Below, one piece after another: positions 19,998 through 20,959 of a stretch of DNA of 20,959 bases; position 1 is the first letter of the stretch; each line of letters starts with the position of its first letter. The DNA is taken from positions 1 to 20,959 of the forward strand of contig NZ_CAKAKE010000002.1 in NCBI RefSeq assembly GCF_916618915.1, given 5' to 3'. A model generated the notes under the pieces. The model was not told where the DNA came from, did not search any database, and saw only the letters and a program-made list of their open reading frames with translations. This DNA is from Stenotrophomonas sp. Marseille-Q4652. Lineage in GTDB: Bacteria > Pseudomonadota > Gammaproteobacteria > Xanthomonadales > Xanthomonadaceae. The position numbers were made by a program, and so were the translations under genes.

Positions 19998-20332
19998 GCG
20001 TCCCCCTGGCCCGCAATGGGGCTTTCCGGCGGCACGTCGATATCCGGCACGACGGTGACGCCGTGACCGGCCAGCAGCGCCTCGCGCACCAGGTCCAGGA
20101 CTTCGCCCAGGGACACCAGCACGGCGCCCACTTCCGGCACCACCGGCACGCCGAAGGCATAACGGCCGTCGTGGAGGCGGGACATTTCAACGTCCACCGC
20201 GCTGTCCAGGGCGTCCTCTTCGCTCAGCGCGTCCTCTTCTAAGTAGTCATCACCGGCCTGGTCAGCGGCCGGAAAGCGGTAGGTGTAAGCAGGGTTTGCC
20301 AGCACGCTGGCGGCACGTTCCAGGTCATTCAT
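19994..20332 (-). CDS. small acidic protein of unknown function
   Basis: A 112-residue acidic protein. ATG 20332 was chosen because AAGGAA lies 8 bases upstream; an upstream extension in the same frame overlaps the preceding gene in a different frame and is not credible. Residues 25-50 are very rich in Asp and Glu (AGDDYLEEDALSEEDALDSA), and residues 68-100 look like a small alpha/beta unit (VGAVLVSLGEVLDLVREALL, then GHGVTVVPDID). The acidic stretch could mimic DNA, as in some antirestriction proteins (speculative). Its start overlaps the HTH gene by 8 bases and its stop overlaps the 34-residue gene, so it belongs to the ardC operon. Confidence 0.7.
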   Translation of the reverse strand: MNDLERAASVLANPAYTYRFPAADQAGDDYLEEDALSEEDALDSAVDVEMSRLHDGRYAFGVPVVPEVGAVLVSLGEVLDLVREALLAGHGVTVVPDIDVPPESPIAGQGDA

Positions 20333-20732
20333 GGGGTGGGTTCCTTGGGGGGTGGGTAGCAAGCAACCCGGCCAGGTCAGGGATCCGGCAGGGCTTGGCC
20401 ACCGGCTCCAACGCCGGCAGCTGATGGACGGGCGTGCCCAGGTGGGCCCGCAGGCAGCCGGCCGGTGGCGCGTCGTCGGGACGGGGAAGGGCCAGGAAGT
20501 CATCGGCCACCCCGCGCGGGGTGATGGCCATGCACAGGCGCGGCCTGGGCGGTGGGGCGTAGGTCGAAACCTTCCCCAGGCCCAGGTCCAAGCGCATGCG
20601 GCGAACGGTCGAATCGGATAGGCCGGTGGCGGCCACCACGTCCCTGGTCGCGGTGCGCCCCAGCAGGAGCCGGCGTGCCAGAGCCAGCGTGTCGCTATTG
20701 CTCTTGTTGTGGGGTGGGTGCCCTTGCCTCAT
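20325..20732 (-). CDS. helix-turn-helix protein, putative regulator
   Basis: A 135-residue basic protein. Residues 15-52 (ALARRLLLGRTATRDVVAAT, then GLSDSTVRRMRLDLGL) contain a helix-turn-helix, with TATRDVVAATGLSDSTVRRM as the core. The layout loosely recalls the N-terminal HTH of FlhC (A-x-x-L-x-x-LG ... TxLS), but the zinc site of FlhC is absent. The C-terminal half is Pro-rich with no recognisable domain. The start overlaps the preceding 56-residue gene (ATGA), and the stop overlaps the next start by 8 bases. As the only apparent DNA-binding protein in the ardC operon, it may control that operon; the operon promoter is outside the window. Confidence 0.7.
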   Translation of the reverse strand: MRQGHPPHNKSNSDTLALARRLLLGRTATRDVVAATGLSDSTVRRMRLDLGLGKVSTYAPPPRPRLCMAITPRGVADDFLALPRPDDAPPAGCLRAHLGTPVHQLPALEPVAKPCRIPDLAGLLATHPPRNPPHE

Positions 20733-20899
20733 TGGTCACCACCGCGCAGCATTTCCCGCCGCTTGCGAGTCGGGGCCACAGGCCGGCGCAAGGGCTGGAA
20801 CATGCCCAGCAGCCGTTGCTCAATCTCCCCGCGGGTGCAGTGGTGCACGTTTCTGCGGCAGGGGCGGGGGGTGCGTCCGGGGGCGTGATGTGCTTTCAT
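20729..20899 (-). CDS. 56-residue basic peptide
   Basis: ATG 20899 to TGA 20729, 56 residues, beginning MKAHHAPGRTPRPCRRNVHH and rich in Arg and His, with a pair of Cys (C14, C21). The ribosome-binding site GAGGGGG is 5 bases from the ATG. The stop overlaps the start of the HTH gene (ATGA). The basic composition suggests nucleic-acid binding, but no motif is recognisable. The coupling and the good ribosome-binding site support that it is real. Confidence 0.6.
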   Translation of the reverse strand: MKAHHAPGRTPRPCRRNVHHCTRGEIEQRLLGMFQPLRRPVAPTRKRREMLRGGDQ

Positions 20900-20908
20900 A
20901 CCGCCCCC

Positions 20909-20959
20909 TCAAACCCGCGGCTTGCGGGAGGCGGGGGCGGTGTCCTCTTCCATTCCGAC
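20909..20959 (-). CDS. 3' end of a gene cut by the window edge
   Basis: An open frame enters from the right edge on the minus strand and stops at TGA 20911-20909, 9 bases before the next start codon. The visible end is MEEDTAPASRKPRV, with two more codons before the Met inside the window. It is either the tail of a longer gene or a 14-codon peptide. Too short to identify. Confidence 0.4.
   Translation of the reverse strand, partial: VGMEEDTAPASRKPRV

Overview
The window is a GC-rich segment with dense, mostly translationally coupled genes. It looks like the backbone of a conjugative plasmid (or an integrated relative) from a gamma- or betaproteobacterium. The support is a DotA/TraY gene preceded by an IcmV/TraX-like gene (type IVB, IncI-like conjugation machinery), a ParA partition gene with a small ribbon-helix-helix (RHH) partner, an ArdC-type antirestriction gene, an MqsRA toxin-antitoxin pair, a type IV-pilin-like adhesin and a DUF927-type ATPase gene. 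I cannot fix the genus. No replication initiator, relaxase of certain identity, tRNA, rRNA, IS element or CRISPR array is visible.

Layout, left to right. 1-4117 (+): end of a transfer operon, with a small membrane protein, IcmV/TraX-like, DotA/TraY, a charged coiled-coil protein and a short ankyrin-like protein, closed by a clear intrinsic terminator. 4221-4874 (+): a two-gene operon of unknown function with its own promoter and terminator. 4872-6134 (+): a promoter, a 42-residue membrane peptide, ParA and a small RHH-like partner, followed by a hairpin and a cluster of CCCAC/GTGGG sites. 6254-9570 (+): a long coiled-coil protein, an ankyrin protein and a Trp-rich/coiled-coil protein. 9588-12415 (+): short tandem repeats, a promoter, the DUF927 ATPase and a small membrane-anchored protein, then a strong terminator. 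12345-13381 (-): mqsRA. 13382-14118: a regulatory hub with an MqsA-type palindrome, three related TCTAGAC operators, a probable small RNA, several hairpins, a second RHH gene (-) and a promoter. 14119-14688 (+): a secreted JAB/MPN-like protein. 14707-17166 (-): a prepilin fused to thrombospondin-1-like repeats. 17276-20959 (-): a tightly overlapping operon of seven genes that includes ArdC and a large ankyrin protein.

The regulatory architecture is the most distinctive part. Four promoters (4221, 4872, 9636, 13992) share a TTGAC -35 box followed by an almost pure A/T block with TAATAT or TATTAT at the -10 position. Two further A/T blocks of the same family sit inside the first codons of genes (3791 and 4496). 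Two of the promoters are fused to a near-identical terminator hairpin. Separately, AGTCTAGACT-like palindromes lie in front of the putative sRNA, the second RHH gene and the JAB-like gene, suggesting a small dedicated regulon.

The most interesting candidates for new biology are: the RHH/sRNA/operator cassette next to mqsRA; an MqsA antitoxin with an extra C-terminal region that encodes, on the opposite strand, a neighbour's terminator; the secreted JAB-like protein beside a giant repeat pilin; and a coiled-coil tail shared by the ArdC and ankyrin proteins. All functional assignments come from reading motifs by eye; no database search was run.
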